A DNA stretch of 64,000 bases from Paenibacillus vini (GTDB lineage: Bacteria > Bacillota > Bacilli > Paenibacillales > Paenibacillaceae). The position numbers and the translations under genes were made by a program. The DNA is taken from NCBI RefSeq assembly GCF_018403325.1, contig NZ_BOSL01000005.1, forward strand, positions 186,001-250,000, written 5' to 3'. Within the stretch, counting starts at the first letter, position 1. Each line of letters begins with the position of its first letter. This document shows, in pieces, positions 42,263-51,716 of this stretch. Under the pieces are notes generated by a model. It was not told where the DNA came from. It worked only from the letters and a program-made list of their open reading frames with translations, and did no database searches.

Positions 42263-42299
42263 AAGCCCACCAGTTTTGGTTAAGCTGGTGGGCTTATTC
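42263..42299 (+). terminator. Intrinsic terminator of the RtcB operon
   Basis: AAGCCCACCAG and CTGGTGGGCTT form a perfect 11-bp stem with an 11-base loop followed by ATTCT. It is 170 bases behind the rtcB stop; nothing else is seen between. Confidence 0.8.
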
Positions 42300-42446
42300 T
42301 ATTGTTGAGAATACGAAAATGAAGAATCGGTCTGGGTTCTTACCTTAAGCCAAGACATCCTCGGCCCTTTAGAGGATCACGTTCTCCTGATATTGTCTGG
42401 CTCTTTTTAACATAGCTGTTATCTCCAGCGCGATTCAAGGACGTGA

Positions 42447-42580
42447 TAACTGTAAAACCTACAGTTAATTTTCTGCAGTATAAGCCTTTTCGGACATTAA
42501 CTGTAAAACCTGCAGCTAATCCGTCGTTATCGGCTCTAATTGAGCAAATAAAGTGAAAATAGCTGTTGGTTTTACAGCTG
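42447..42580. repeat. Three copies of a short palindromic repeat
   Basis: Copy 1 (42447-42467) is TAACTGTA-AAACC-TACAGTTA, a perfect palindrome around AAACC. Copy 2 (42498-42518) has the same left arm and TGCAGCTA on the right. Copy 3 (42560-42580) is the same unit inverted (CAGCTGTA-AAACC-AACAGCTA on the minus strand). A lone half, TACAGTTAAT, follows near 42625. The rest of the gap from 42300 to 42723 is empty. Confidence 0.7.
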
Positions 42581-42723
42581 TTTTTGAAAAACGGGGGCAG
42601 ACGGTCCAATTAGCTGGAGAAAATACAGTTAATCTTTCTATCTTACCTGTTTAACTGACTTGCTTAGCCTAAGGACCCGGAGGCAGCACCGGACTTTAGG
42701 CCGTTCGCGAAAAGGATAGGAAC

Positions 42724-43467
42724 CTACTCATACACCCAAATCCCCGCAACCGTCATTTTCGCCGGCAGCGCTTCTTCATCCACCGGCACATTGTCATACC
42801 AGCCGCCTACAGCCAGATTAAGTACCAAGTAGAAAGGGACGTCGAACGGCATCAGGCCTGGGAGTAGACTGCGCTCGGCGTAGCAGTGACCGTCCACCAG
42901 CCAGCGCATGGAGCTGGCATCCCACTCCAGCGCATAATCGTGAAACTCGTTAATGGATCCCGATTCAAACCGATGGGAGAATTCCTCGGTGACCTTATGA
43001 TCCCAATCCTTTCCGTAATGAAGCGTGCCGAATACTTCCTGCGGCAGGCGGCCTTTGGCTTCAAGCATGTCGATCTCGCCGGAGGCGGGCCAGAAGCCAT
43101 GAATCTTATCTTGAGGGAGCAGCCAGATCGCCGGCCAGAGGCCTTGACCAACAGGCAGTTTGGCCCGGACGACCAGCTTGCCGTAGCAAAAGGAGAAGCG
43201 GTCCCGGGTGTCTATACGGGCGGAAGTGTAGGCGAAGCTCCGTCCGTCCGTTTCGGTCGTCTCGCGGTGCGCACACAGGTTCAAACCATTTTCATCGATA
43301 TACAAGTTGCCGGGATTTCCCGTATAAAACTGCTGTTCTCCGTTTCCCCAGCCGGGGGCTAGAATATGGCCTTCATCGTCCAGCAAATCGTTGCCAAGGC
43401 GGATGTTCCATGTGCTCAAATCAGCCCCGCTATGTAAGAAATCCTGTTGCCATATCAGCTTGTTCAT
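42724..43467 (-). CDS. Cytosolic GH16 beta-glucanase
   Basis: 247 residues from ATG 43467, AAAGGAGTG upstream. The GH16 active site is the laminarinase type E-x-D-x-x-E in ASGEIDMLEAKG. The glucan cleft motifs GKLVVRAKLPVGQGLWPAIWLLP and FHDYALEWDASSMRWLVDG are typical. No signal peptide, unlike the other two GH16 enzymes of the locus, so it probably cuts imported beta-1,3(-1,4)-oligosaccharides. It is divergent from the ABC permeases with about 150 bases between starts. Confidence 0.9.
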   Translation of the reverse strand: MNKLIWQQDFLHSGADLSTWNIRLGNDLLDDEGHILAPGWGNGEQQFYTGNPGNLYIDENGLNLCAHRETTETDGRSFAYTSARIDTRDRFSFCYGKLVVRAKLPVGQGLWPAIWLLPQDKIHGFWPASGEIDMLEAKGRLPQEVFGTLHYGKDWDHKVTEEFSHRFESGSINEFHDYALEWDASSMRWLVDGHCYAERSLLPGLMPFDVPFYLVLNLAVGGWYDNVPVDEEALPAKMTVAGIWVYE

Positions 43468-43614
43468 CCTTTGAACACTCCTTTCATCTACCCTTAGCAT
43501 ATTGAAATTTAACGGCGGGTCAAACGAATCCAAAATAATGGGATAGGGTCAAAAATCCTGGCCTTTTTTTCCTATGTCCGTTCTCATACGATGAAAGGGA
43601 AGGAGGCAAGGCAT

Positions 43615-44535
43615 ATGTTCCAACATAAAACTGGACAGATAAAAACCTTTTTAAGACAGTGGCAACTGCAAAGCATGGTTATCCCCGGGATTGTCTGGAT
43701 GTTTATTTTCTGCTACATCCCCATGTTTTGGCTGATTATTGCATTTATGGACTACAACATCGCAAAGCCCATGATGGACTCGCCCTTCGTAGGGTGGAAG
43801 CACTTCCAGGACTTTGTGACGGATGACCGTTTCTGGCGTTCGATCCGCAATACCCTGGGAATGAGCAGCATTAAGCTGATCCTGGGATTTCCGATCCCGA
43901 TTTTGTTCGCTCTGCTGCTGAATGAAATCCGGAGTCTTCGCTTTAAGCGTACGGTGCAGACGATTTCGTATTTACCGCATTTCATCGCCTGGACGATCTT
44001 TGGCGGGATCATGCTCAACTGGCTGGGTGAGGGCGGCGTGATCAATCAATTGCTGATAGCGATAGGAGTTCAAGATCGGGAAATTTTGTTTAACAGCGAG
44101 CCTAAGTATTTCTGGTGGATTGCCTTTTTTTCCGATACGCTCAAGGAAATGGGCTGGAGCGCAATCATCTATATCGCCGCCATCTCCGGCATTGATCCCG
44201 GTTTGTACGAAGCGGCGGAACTGGATGGCGCGGGCCGTTGGCAGCGAATGTGGCATATCACCATTCAAAGCATCCGTCCTACCATTTCCATCTTGTTCAT
44301 TCTCGCGGTCAGCGGGCTGCTCGGCAGCAACTTCGATCAGATCTTTATGTTGAAGAACAACATGAACATGAAGATGGCGGAAAGCCTGGATCTCTATATC
44401 TACAACATGGGCTTGGTATCCGGACGTCACTCCTTCTCCACAGCCGTTCTGTTTGCCCGCTCCATTGTGGCATTAGGACTGTTGTTCCTGGCCAACTTTT
44501 CCTCCAAAAAACTCAATGGCGAAGGCATTTTTTAA
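43615..44535 (+). CDS. ABC sugar permease, LplB type
   Basis: 306 residues from ATG 43615 behind GGGAAGGAGG. Six membrane segments and the cytoplasmic EAA loop YEAAELDGAGRWQRMWHITIQSIRP, which contacts the ATPase. The SIKLILGFPIPILFALLLNE stretch matches the polysaccharide-type permease family. With the next gene it forms the heterodimeric channel for oligosaccharides bound by the lipoprotein further downstream. No ATPase gene is near; a shared MsmX-type ATPase elsewhere is expected. Confidence 0.95.
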   Translation: MFQHKTGQIKTFLRQWQLQSMVIPGIVWMFIFCYIPMFWLIIAFMDYNIAKPMMDSPFVGWKHFQDFVTDDRFWRSIRNTLGMSSIKLILGFPIPILFALLLNEIRSLRFKRTVQTISYLPHFIAWTIFGGIMLNWLGEGGVINQLLIAIGVQDREILFNSEPKYFWWIAFFSDTLKEMGWSAIIYIAAISGIDPGLYEAAELDGAGRWQRMWHITIQSIRPTISILFILAVSGLLGSNFDQIFMLKNNMNMKMAESLDLYIYNMGLVSGRHSFSTAVLFARSIVALGLLFLANFSSKKLNGEGIF

Positions 44536-44553
44536 GAAGGGAGAGAATGATCC

Positions 44554-45438
44554 ATGGAAATGCGGAGAAGATTCCGGCGCATCAGCGTGTTTACGATATG
44601 CAATACCTTGCTGATGCTGGCGGTTTGTTTTATAACGCTGTACCCGATGTATTTTGTGCTTATTAATTCGTTTAACGCTCCGGAGCAGGCCTTGTTGGGC
44701 ACGGTCAACTGGTTTCCCAAAGCGGTGTCGCTGGACAGTTATCGCGTGGTATTCAATGACGAAAACATGATGAACGGATTTCTGGTCACCACTTTGCGTA
44801 CCGTGATCGGGACCGTGGTACACGTGCTGTTTACCGCCATTGTGGCTTACGGCATGAGCAAATCCAACCTGATTGGCCGCAAGGTATATATGAAAATCGC
44901 CTTGATTACGATGCTGTTCTCGGGCGGGCTGATTCCTACATTTATCCTTATGACCAAGCTGGGCTTGTACGATAACTTTTTGGTCTTCATTATTCCTGCG
45001 ATGTACACGTTTTTCGATATGGTCATTTTCATCAGCTTTTATCGCACAATCCCGGAAAGCCTGGAGGAGTCAGCCAAGGTAGACGGCGCGTCGGATTATG
45101 GGGTATTGTTCAAAATTGTACTTCCCAATAGCATGGCGGTAATTGCGACCATCTCGCTTTTTGCAGCTGTATATCACTGGAACGATTACTATCAGGGTGT
45201 GTTGTACATTCGCTCGCAGGAAATATTGCCGCTGCAAACGATGCTGTACAAAATCATTGCCGAGAATTCCATGTCGTTCATGCAGCAGCAGGCCATGGCT
45301 CAGTTCGGGGCCAAGCTGCCCGGCAACTCTATCAAGTTTGCCTCCATGATGGTGGCCACGCTGCCGATTCTGGCGTTCTATCCCTTTATCCAGCGCTATC
45401 TGGTCAAAGGCGTTATGATCGGCGCAATTAAAGGGTAA
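44554..45438 (+). CDS. ABC sugar permease, LplC/YtcP type
   Basis: 294 residues, AAGGGAG upstream. Six membrane segments; EAA loop LEESAKVDGASDYGVLFKIVLPNS. The C-terminus FYPFIQRYLVKGVMIGAIKG is highly typical of this family. It begins 18 bases behind the first permease gene and forms the channel with it. Confidence 0.95.
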   Translation: MEMRRRFRRISVFTICNTLLMLAVCFITLYPMYFVLINSFNAPEQALLGTVNWFPKAVSLDSYRVVFNDENMMNGFLVTTLRTVIGTVVHVLFTAIVAYGMSKSNLIGRKVYMKIALITMLFSGGLIPTFILMTKLGLYDNFLVFIIPAMYTFFDMVIFISFYRTIPESLEESAKVDGASDYGVLFKIVLPNSMAVIATISLFAAVYHWNDYYQGVLYIRSQEILPLQTMLYKIIAENSMSFMQQQAMAQFGAKLPGNSIKFASMMVATLPILAFYPFIQRYLVKGVMIGAIKG

Positions 45439-45526
45439 GCGTCATCGGTCTGACTAAGCCAAGGCTTGGAGGGGCGGATGATTCATATACAAAATCCATT
45501 GGAAATAAAGAAAGGATGATCATGCA

Positions 45527-47200
45527 ATGAAACACAAACGTATGAAGAAAAGCATGGCGGTCATGTTGGCTGTAATCCTGATGCTGAGCTTGGCGGCTTG
45601 CTCGGGGTCCAAGAACAACGCAAGTACGTCTAACTCCGAGCCTGCGGACAACAATGCCAAACCCGAAAATACTGCGGTCGAAGCCAAACTTAATCCGGAG
45701 GAACCTGCATGGAAGCTGGATACCAGCCCTGTGGATTTATCCTGGTTCGTAGGCGCTTCTTGGTACGGTCGTACTTGGGGAGAGAGTCTGAACTCCAAGT
45801 ATATCTCCGAAAAGACAGGCGTGAACGTCAAAATTGAAGTTCCATCCGGCGAAGCTAACGAGCACATTACCCTGATGATGACTTCCGGCAAGCTGCCGGA
45901 CTTGATTACGATGGGCTCTTGGGAAACCGCTGTCAAAAAGCTGTGGGAAGGAGATCATGTGTATGCCTTGAATGAACTGGCGGACCAATATGATCCATAC
46001 TTCTTCAAAGTGGCCGGCGACGGTACGCTGAAGTGGTATAAACAAGAGAACGGCAATACCTACGGCATTCCGAACGATTCCTATAGCCCGAACCTGATGC
46101 ATGAAACCGGCATGACCGCCGCCAACCAAACCTTCCTGGTACGGAAGGACCTCTACGAGGAAATGGGCAGCCCGGATTTGACCACGCCGGAAGGTTTCCT
46201 GAACGCCCTGCAAACGGTAAAGGATAAGTATTCCAAGTACAAAGGACAACCGATCAGTCCCTTCTTTGCCCAAGGGAACGTGCCTTACGGGATGAGCGAG
46301 TACCTGCAGAACCTGCTGGCGATTCCGTTTGAAAAAGACGGCAAAGTGTACGACCGTACGACAGACCCGGATTATGTTACCTGGCTGAAAACATTCCGCA
46401 CCGCCTACGAGCGCGGCCTGATTAACGTGGACTTCCTGGTGGATTCCGATACCCAGGTAGAGGAAAAAACGAACAATGCCCGCTACTTCATGATGGTCCG
46501 CGAATGGACCGGGATGACGGCCGTCAACCCGATGCTGGCCGCGAGCGAGAACCCGGATTCTTACTACATCGCCGTAGACGGCCCGCAAAACAGCAAAGGG
46601 GACACGGCGAAACTGTTCCCGGGCAACATGGACGGCTGGATGGTGACGATGATCAGCAAATCCTGCGAAAACCCTGAACGTGCGATCCGCTTCTTAACCT
46701 ATTTGGCCAGCGAAGAAGGCCAACGGGATTTGTTCCTTGGCAAAGAAGGCGAAACGTGGGAGAACGTAGATGGCAAACCGCAGTTGAAAGCGGATATGGT
46801 GCAATTGCTCGAAACCGATATTGAGAAGCTTGAAAAAGAAGTGGGCATCATGGATACCTACTGGATGATGCGCAACCCGGTTATTGTCAATCAATGGAGA
46901 CCGGAGAAAGCGCCTGTCATCAAGCAGATGGAGGACTTCGCCAACGCGCAGGCCGATATTGACGGCGGCATCTATAAGGGCCTTGATCCTCTCGGCGATT
47001 CCGAAGTAGCCGTAACCTGGTCGCGTATCTCCCAGAACTGGGAAGAGGTGCTGCCGGAGCTGATTACCGCCAAGGATGAAGCCGCTTTTGATAAAATTTT
47101 CGAGAACTTCCTTGCCCGTCGCGCGAGCTATGGTTTTGACCAGGTGATGGAATACCGTCAGGCCGAGCTGGACGCTAGAAAGTCCAAAATGGCGGAGTAA
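45527..47200 (+). CDS. Extracellular solute-binding lipoprotein (LplA type)
   Basis: 557 residues with signal MKKSMAVMLAVILMLSLAAC and lipobox Cys. The mature protein belongs to the long family-1 binding proteins that pair with LplB/LplC permeases: YISEKTGVNVKIEVPSGEANEHI, DLITMGSWET, GIPNDSYSP and FPGNMDGWMVTMISKSC. It likely captures beta-gluco-oligosaccharides released by the secreted glucanases. GAAAGGATG precedes the start. Same transcript as the permeases, with an 88-base gap. Confidence 0.93.
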   Translation: MKHKRMKKSMAVMLAVILMLSLAACSGSKNNASTSNSEPADNNAKPENTAVEAKLNPEEPAWKLDTSPVDLSWFVGASWYGRTWGESLNSKYISEKTGVNVKIEVPSGEANEHITLMMTSGKLPDLITMGSWETAVKKLWEGDHVYALNELADQYDPYFFKVAGDGTLKWYKQENGNTYGIPNDSYSPNLMHETGMTAANQTFLVRKDLYEEMGSPDLTTPEGFLNALQTVKDKYSKYKGQPISPFFAQGNVPYGMSEYLQNLLAIPFEKDGKVYDRTTDPDYVTWLKTFRTAYERGLINVDFLVDSDTQVEEKTNNARYFMMVREWTGMTAVNPMLAASENPDSYYIAVDGPQNSKGDTAKLFPGNMDGWMVTMISKSCENPERAIRFLTYLASEEGQRDLFLGKEGETWENVDGKPQLKADMVQLLETDIEKLEKEVGIMDTYWMMRNPVIVNQWRPEKAPVIKQMEDFANAQADIDGGIYKGLDPLGDSEVAVTWSRISQNWEEVLPELITAKDEAAFDKIFENFLARRASYGFDQVMEYRQAELDARKSKMAE

Positions 47201-47207
47201 ATGGCTG

Positions 47208-47231
47208 CCGGTCACCCAAAAGGGTGACCGG
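47208..47231 (+). terminator. Strong hairpin behind the binding-protein gene
   Basis: CCGGTCACCC-AAAA-GGGTGACCGG, a perfect ten-bp stem. The T-run is missing (GTATCC follows), so it may protect the upstream mRNA end or cause partial termination before the kinase gene. Confidence 0.6.
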
Positions 47232-47339
47232 TATCCCTGCTTTTGCAGTTGTCGACTCTTATGCGAGCGATAAAGTGGGTTACCTGCCGGCCGGTTTGTA
47301 ATATATAGTATATTACAGAGGTAGGGAGGGGCATTTGTT

Positions 47340-49178
47340 ATGAAGATTCTACTGACGAAAATGAGAAAGATCTACCGCAATTCCCGTATCTCTCAAAAGT
47401 TATTTCTGGCATTTAGCCTGCTGATTGCCATCCCTGCTATTGTCGTATCCTTTTTATTTATCCGGATTCAGGAAACTCAGCTGTACAAGGATGCGATGGC
47501 GACCGGAAGCAGCCATGTCTCGCGGATTAATGAGAAGCTGCGCAGCAAAATGGATATTATTGAAAACGCTTCCTCCACGGCGCTGACGCAAAAGTCCTTC
47601 GTGGATTTCATTCATTCCAATATGCTCGGGGACGGCCTGCGCCTGGTGAAATTCAGGCAGAATCAATTTGAGCAGATGCACAACATTATCCAGAGCAACG
47701 AGATGATCAGCGAGCTCAGTTTTTATGTCGACAATCCGAACTTGTATGAGATCTGGCCCGAAATCTATCATTACGACAGGTTTTCCCCGCAGGATTACTG
47801 GAAGACGCTTCGGGAAGAGGGCGGTTCGGCATACCGCATATTCGCTTTTCGGGAGGGGGAAGATACGCTGTCCTACTACCGGCTGGTTCGCCTTCAAGGC
47901 CAACAGCAGCAACTCCCCAGCATTATGGAGATTCGCGCCTCACACAGCGTGTTTTTTGGCGATCTTCTGGAGGAGACAGGGGGCGATTTCTTTTCTGTCG
48001 TGATGGAGGGAAGCGCGCCTTACCGTTATATTTACAATCCCCGGCATACCTTTTCGCAAGCGGCGGGGGATAAGCTGGATGAAATCCTGATTCATATTCA
48101 CGGGCAACTGAATGCGCTGGAGCAGGACCGTCCGGTGAAGGTCAAAATTGACGATAAAACCTATTATGCGGTGTACCGATATATTGCCCTGCTCGACGCC
48201 TATGTCGTGGATGTCGCCTCCCACCAGGCGTTAATGAAAGGCCCTCGCAGTTGGTATGCGTTGGTCGTTGTGATTACCTTGAGCGTAATGCTGTTGATGA
48301 TGCTCCTGGTTTCGCATACGACAAGACGCTTGTTCCGCCGCTTGGACAGCGTACTGTCCTCCATGCGCAAGGTACGGAAAGGCCAGCTCGACGAGAAGAT
48401 CGATACCGGACTGGACGAAGACGAAACCGGCGATGAAATCGATGAGGTAGCCGTTACTTACAATAAAATGCTGGATGAGATCAAGCAATTGATGACCCAA
48501 GTGGTGGATAAACAGCTGATCGCCAAAAATGCGCAGCTGCACTCGCTCCATTCGCAAATCAATTCGCATTTTTTGTATAACGCGCTGGAAGCGATCCGGA
48601 TGCAGGCGGAGGTACAGCGGCAGCCCGTTATCGCCGATGCGCTGGTGTCGTTAGGTTCGCTGCTGCGGTATAGCATGAAATGGAACGGCGATACCGTGGC
48701 CCTCGGAGAAGAGCTTGCGAACATCCGCAGCTATGTCCAATTCATCAATTTTATGGAAGGCGGCAACGTCCGGTTGACGGCGGATCTCCCTCAGGAGGTG
48801 CATAGCTATGCCATTCCTAAGATGTGCATGCAGCCGATCGTGGAAAATGCCGTTCATCATGCAGCTCCTCCGGGCGGCAAGCTGCATATTCAAATTACCG
48901 TATGGGTGGACAATAACAGTACATTGATCATCGAAATCTTCGATGACGGCAAGGGAGTCGATCTGGAGACACTGGCCGACCTGCAAGCCGTGCTGCAAGG
49001 GGATTCGGACACGCCTATTATTGCCGGCAAAAACGGGCTAGGTCTGGAAAACGTACATAAACGGCTGCAGCTCCATTATGGCAAAGGCTTCGGTCTTTGG
49101 ATCGACAGCGTGCAGGGATCCTATACCTGCGTAACCATACGCTTGCCTTGGGAAAACGTGAATCTTGGAGGGTGGTAA
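47340..49178 (+). CDS. YesM-type sensor histidine kinase
   Basis: 612 residues, GGGAGGGG upstream. Membrane segment at residues about 20-40 (LFLAFSLLIAIPAIVVSFLFI), an outer Cache-like sensor, a second segment (YALVVVITLSVMLLMMLLVS), HAMP, the kinase box LHSQINSHFLYNALE with His410, and an ATPase domain (PIVENAVHHAAPPGGK, DDGKGVD, GLGLENVHKRLQ). The box has Ser where most relatives have Pro (NSHF), which is still functional in some YesM proteins. It pairs with the regulator three bases downstream and probably senses glucan products. Confidence 0.94.
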   Translation: MKILLTKMRKIYRNSRISQKLFLAFSLLIAIPAIVVSFLFIRIQETQLYKDAMATGSSHVSRINEKLRSKMDIIENASSTALTQKSFVDFIHSNMLGDGLRLVKFRQNQFEQMHNIIQSNEMISELSFYVDNPNLYEIWPEIYHYDRFSPQDYWKTLREEGGSAYRIFAFREGEDTLSYYRLVRLQGQQQQLPSIMEIRASHSVFFGDLLEETGGDFFSVVMEGSAPYRYIYNPRHTFSQAAGDKLDEILIHIHGQLNALEQDRPVKVKIDDKTYYAVYRYIALLDAYVVDVASHQALMKGPRSWYALVVVITLSVMLLMMLLVSHTTRRLFRRLDSVLSSMRKVRKGQLDEKIDTGLDEDETGDEIDEVAVTYNKMLDEIKQLMTQVVDKQLIAKNAQLHSLHSQINSHFLYNALEAIRMQAEVQRQPVIADALVSLGSLLRYSMKWNGDTVALGEELANIRSYVQFINFMEGGNVRLTADLPQEVHSYAIPKMCMQPIVENAVHHAAPPGGKLHIQITVWVDNNSTLIIEIFDDGKGVDLETLADLQAVLQGDSDTPIIAGKNGLGLENVHKRLQLHYGKGFGLWIDSVQGSYTCVTIRLPWENVNLGGW

Positions 49179-49181
49179 GGG

Positions 49182-50753
49182 ATGATGAACATACTGATTG
49201 TGGACGACCAAAAGCACATCCGCGACGGCCTGCAGGCCATGCTGGGCCAGTTCCCACTGCAGCTCGACCAGATTTACTGCGCTGCGAACGGGATCGAGGC
49301 CTTGGAAATACTCCGTCAGCACAGTATCCAGCTGGTGATTACCGATATCCGTATGCCGGATATGGACGGATTGACGTTAATGGCCCATACCAAGGAGGAG
49401 CACATTAAAGTAGATTACCTGATCATCAGCGGCTACAGCGATTTCGCCTATGCCCAGAAAGCGATAAGCCTCGGGGCGAAGGGCTACCTGCTCAAGCCCG
49501 TGAAGCGGGAGGATCTGCAAGCTTCGGTCGAGCACGTATTGCAAGAGGTAAGAACCCGGCAGGCCCTCTCGCGCAATATGAAGCATGTTTCCCGCCGCGC
49601 CAAGGAGACGGACCGGAAAGAGCTGCGCATGTTCATGCAAGGAGCGGTAAGTGACGAGGAGTGGATTCACCGGACCCAGCAGCAAAATCCGGAGCTTTGG
49701 CAGAATTTCCGCCTGTGCCTGCTGAGGGAAGAGGTATGGATCAACCAGCCGGGAGCCAGCAGTTCCCATGGCATGGAATCCATGGCTTACCGCGTTTATG
49801 GCAAAAGGGGATGCATTTGCCTTCAACGTCGTCCGCATCTGATCCTTGCGGTTGACGCGTCGGTCGACCCCGGAGCTCTGCCTGCCGCACTCAAGGAGGA
49901 GCAGATGGGGGCCATCACGGCCATGACGAATCCGCAGCAAGGATTAAAGGGCTTGCCGGACAGCTACGCCCAAGTGATGGAGCTATACCGCCACAGCTAC
50001 CTTTTTCCGGAGAAACGCTGTATTTTGCCAACGGATATTGCCGGTCTCGAACAGCAATGGCAGCTACCGTATGATGAGTTATATCACCTGTTCCAATTTA
50101 TCGGCACCAAAAATAGCGGCAAAATTACCGAAGAAATTTCAAGACTATTCCATAAAAATGTGCTGCGGCGGTATCACATTCGCTACACGGAACAGCTATG
50201 CCGGGCCATGGTGCAGATGCTGGAGGAATATGAGCGGGTCATCCGTCCGTACATGGGGGAAGAAACGCTGGATATGGAGTGCCTGCGTAATATTTTTGAT
50301 CATCCGGGTATTCGTGATTATATCCAGGCGTTGCAACAGCAGTTGCTCCGGCTGAACCAGTTCTATTATGAATTCAAATGTAGCTACCGCAACACGCAGG
50401 ATTTGAACGAAGCGATCCGCTACATCCACGAAAATTATCATAAGCCGCTGGATCTGGCGATGGTATCAAACCACGTGTCCCTGAATTATGCCTATTTCTC
50501 CAACCTGTTCAAGAAAAATGTCGGGAAGGGCTTTGCGGAATATCTGCGCGATGTGCGGCTGGATAAAGCCCGGCGCCTGCTGGCGGAAACGGAATATAAG
50601 GTCATTGAGGTGGCGGCCATGGTGGGCTACGAAAGCTACAAAAGCTTTACGCGGACCTTTCGGGAAGTGATGGGCATGCAGCCTACAGAGTACCGGCAAC
50701 GGATGCGGCGGAAGCTTGAAAGGGAGGGGAAAGGCCAGGAAAACGCGTTATGA
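49182..50753 (+). CDS. YesN-type response regulator with AraC domain
   Basis: 523 residues. Receiver domain with Asp8/Asp9, phospho-acceptor Asp55 in TDIRMPDMDG and Lys in YLLKPVKRE. The middle 270 residues are a poorly conserved linker. C-terminal AraC domain: NHVSLNYAYFSNLFKKNVGKGF and VAAMVGYESYKSFTRTFREVMGMQPTEYR. Probably activates the permease operon and perhaps the lichenase gene that follows. Confidence 0.95.
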   Translation: MMNILIVDDQKHIRDGLQAMLGQFPLQLDQIYCAANGIEALEILRQHSIQLVITDIRMPDMDGLTLMAHTKEEHIKVDYLIISGYSDFAYAQKAISLGAKGYLLKPVKREDLQASVEHVLQEVRTRQALSRNMKHVSRRAKETDRKELRMFMQGAVSDEEWIHRTQQQNPELWQNFRLCLLREEVWINQPGASSSHGMESMAYRVYGKRGCICLQRRPHLILAVDASVDPGALPAALKEEQMGAITAMTNPQQGLKGLPDSYAQVMELYRHSYLFPEKRCILPTDIAGLEQQWQLPYDELYHLFQFIGTKNSGKITEEISRLFHKNVLRRYHIRYTEQLCRAMVQMLEEYERVIRPYMGEETLDMECLRNIFDHPGIRDYIQALQQQLLRLNQFYYEFKCSYRNTQDLNEAIRYIHENYHKPLDLAMVSNHVSLNYAYFSNLFKKNVGKGFAEYLRDVRLDKARRLLAETEYKVIEVAAMVGYESYKSFTRTFREVMGMQPTEYRQRMRRKLEREGKGQENAL

Positions 50754-50863
50754 AGAGTTAAGATCGAACTCATGAAGCCGAGGATCTTGAAATAGTGCTA
50801 TCTCACTTTCAATCTTACTATAGAGAGCGACACCGCCCCGATATACAATGGAAACGCCGGAGA

Positions 50864-50877
50864 TGGAAGCGCTTCGA
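50864..50877 (+). promoter_or_regulatory. Possible catabolite-response element upstream of the lichenase gene
   Basis: TGGAAGCGCTTCGA agrees with 12 of 14 positions of the CcpA consensus and contains the palindrome GAAGCGCTTC. It lies about 30-43 bases before the lichenase start, where CcpA would repress. Confidence 0.35.
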
Positions 50878-50906
50878 AACCGGTAAATATCCGATGGAGG
50901 TGTCAG

Positions 50907-51626
50907 ATGAAAGTGAAAAAGAAGTCTTGGATCACTGTAGCGGCTGCCGGAATAATCTCCCTGGTTCTTAGTATCAACGCATTTGCGGGGTATGTGTTCT
51001 GGGAGCCGCTCACCTACTTCAATTCGGAGACCTGGCATAAGGCCGACGGTTATTCCAACGGAGGGATGTTCAATTGTACATGGCGCGCCAATAATGTCGG
51101 CTTCACTAACGATGGCAAGCTGAAGCTGGGATTAACGAGTTCGGCATACAATCGATTTGACTGCGGGGAATATCAGTCCAAATACACGTATGGATACGGA
51201 TTATACGAGGTTAGTATGAAGCCGGCCAAGAATACGGGCATCGTGTCCTCCTTCTTCACTTACACCGGCCCTTCTTACGGTACGCAATGGGATGAGATCG
51301 ATATCGAGTTTTTGGGAAAAGACACGACAAAGGTGCAATTTAACTACTTTACTAACGGGGTAGGCGGCCATGAGAAGGTCGTTAATCTTGGTTTTGATGC
51401 GTCGACCGGCTTCCATACCTATGCCTTTGATTGGCAGCCCGGGTATATCAAGTGGTATGTTGACGGTGTGCTGAAGCATACGGCTACGACGAATATTCCA
51501 AGCACGCCCGGTAAAATCATGATGAACATTTGGAACGGAACAGGCGTTGACGCCTGGTTAGGTTCGTACAACGGCGCCAATCCGCTGTATGCGGAATACG
51601 ATTGGTTAAAATATACGAGCAATTAG
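50907..51626 (+). CDS. bglS: Secreted lichenase, endo-beta-1,3-1,4-glucanase, GH16
   Basis: 239 residues with a Sec signal ending near SINAFAG. The active site is the lichenase form WDEIDIEFLG with Glu130 (nucleophile), Asp132 and Glu134 (acid/base). The flanking KYTYGYGLYEVSMKPAKNTG, TGFHTYAFDWQPGYIKWYVDG and MMNIWNGTGVDAWLGSY match Bacillus and Paenibacillus enzymes of this length. It cleaves beta-1,4 bonds next to beta-1,3 bonds in cereal glucan or lichenan. GATGGAGGTG precedes the ATG. Confidence 0.97.
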   Translation: MKVKKKSWITVAAAGIISLVLSINAFAGYVFWEPLTYFNSETWHKADGYSNGGMFNCTWRANNVGFTNDGKLKLGLTSSAYNRFDCGEYQSKYTYGYGLYEVSMKPAKNTGIVSSFFTYTGPSYGTQWDEIDIEFLGKDTTKVQFNYFTNGVGGHEKVVNLGFDASTGFHTYAFDWQPGYIKWYVDGVLKHTATTNIPSTPGKIMMNIWNGTGVDAWLGSYNGANPLYAEYDWLKYTSN

Positions 51627-51644
51627 ATCGCATGCAACGCAAAG

Positions 51645-51665
51645 CAGCCGCCGGAGCGGCTGTTT
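51645..51665 (+). terminator. Intrinsic terminator of the lichenase gene
   Basis: CAGCCGC-CGGA-GCGGCTG is a perfect seven-bp stem followed by TTTT. Confidence 0.8.
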
Positions 51666-51716
51666 TGTGTTAGTCTGATAGTAATATAGAAATTGAGGAT
51701 AAGCGGGGGGCTGTGG

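Noticed and set aside
45737-46588. 283-codon ORF antisense to the solute-binding protein gene
   Set aside because: Same reason: it mirrors a clearly coding, lipoprotein-encoding frame and has no start signal.
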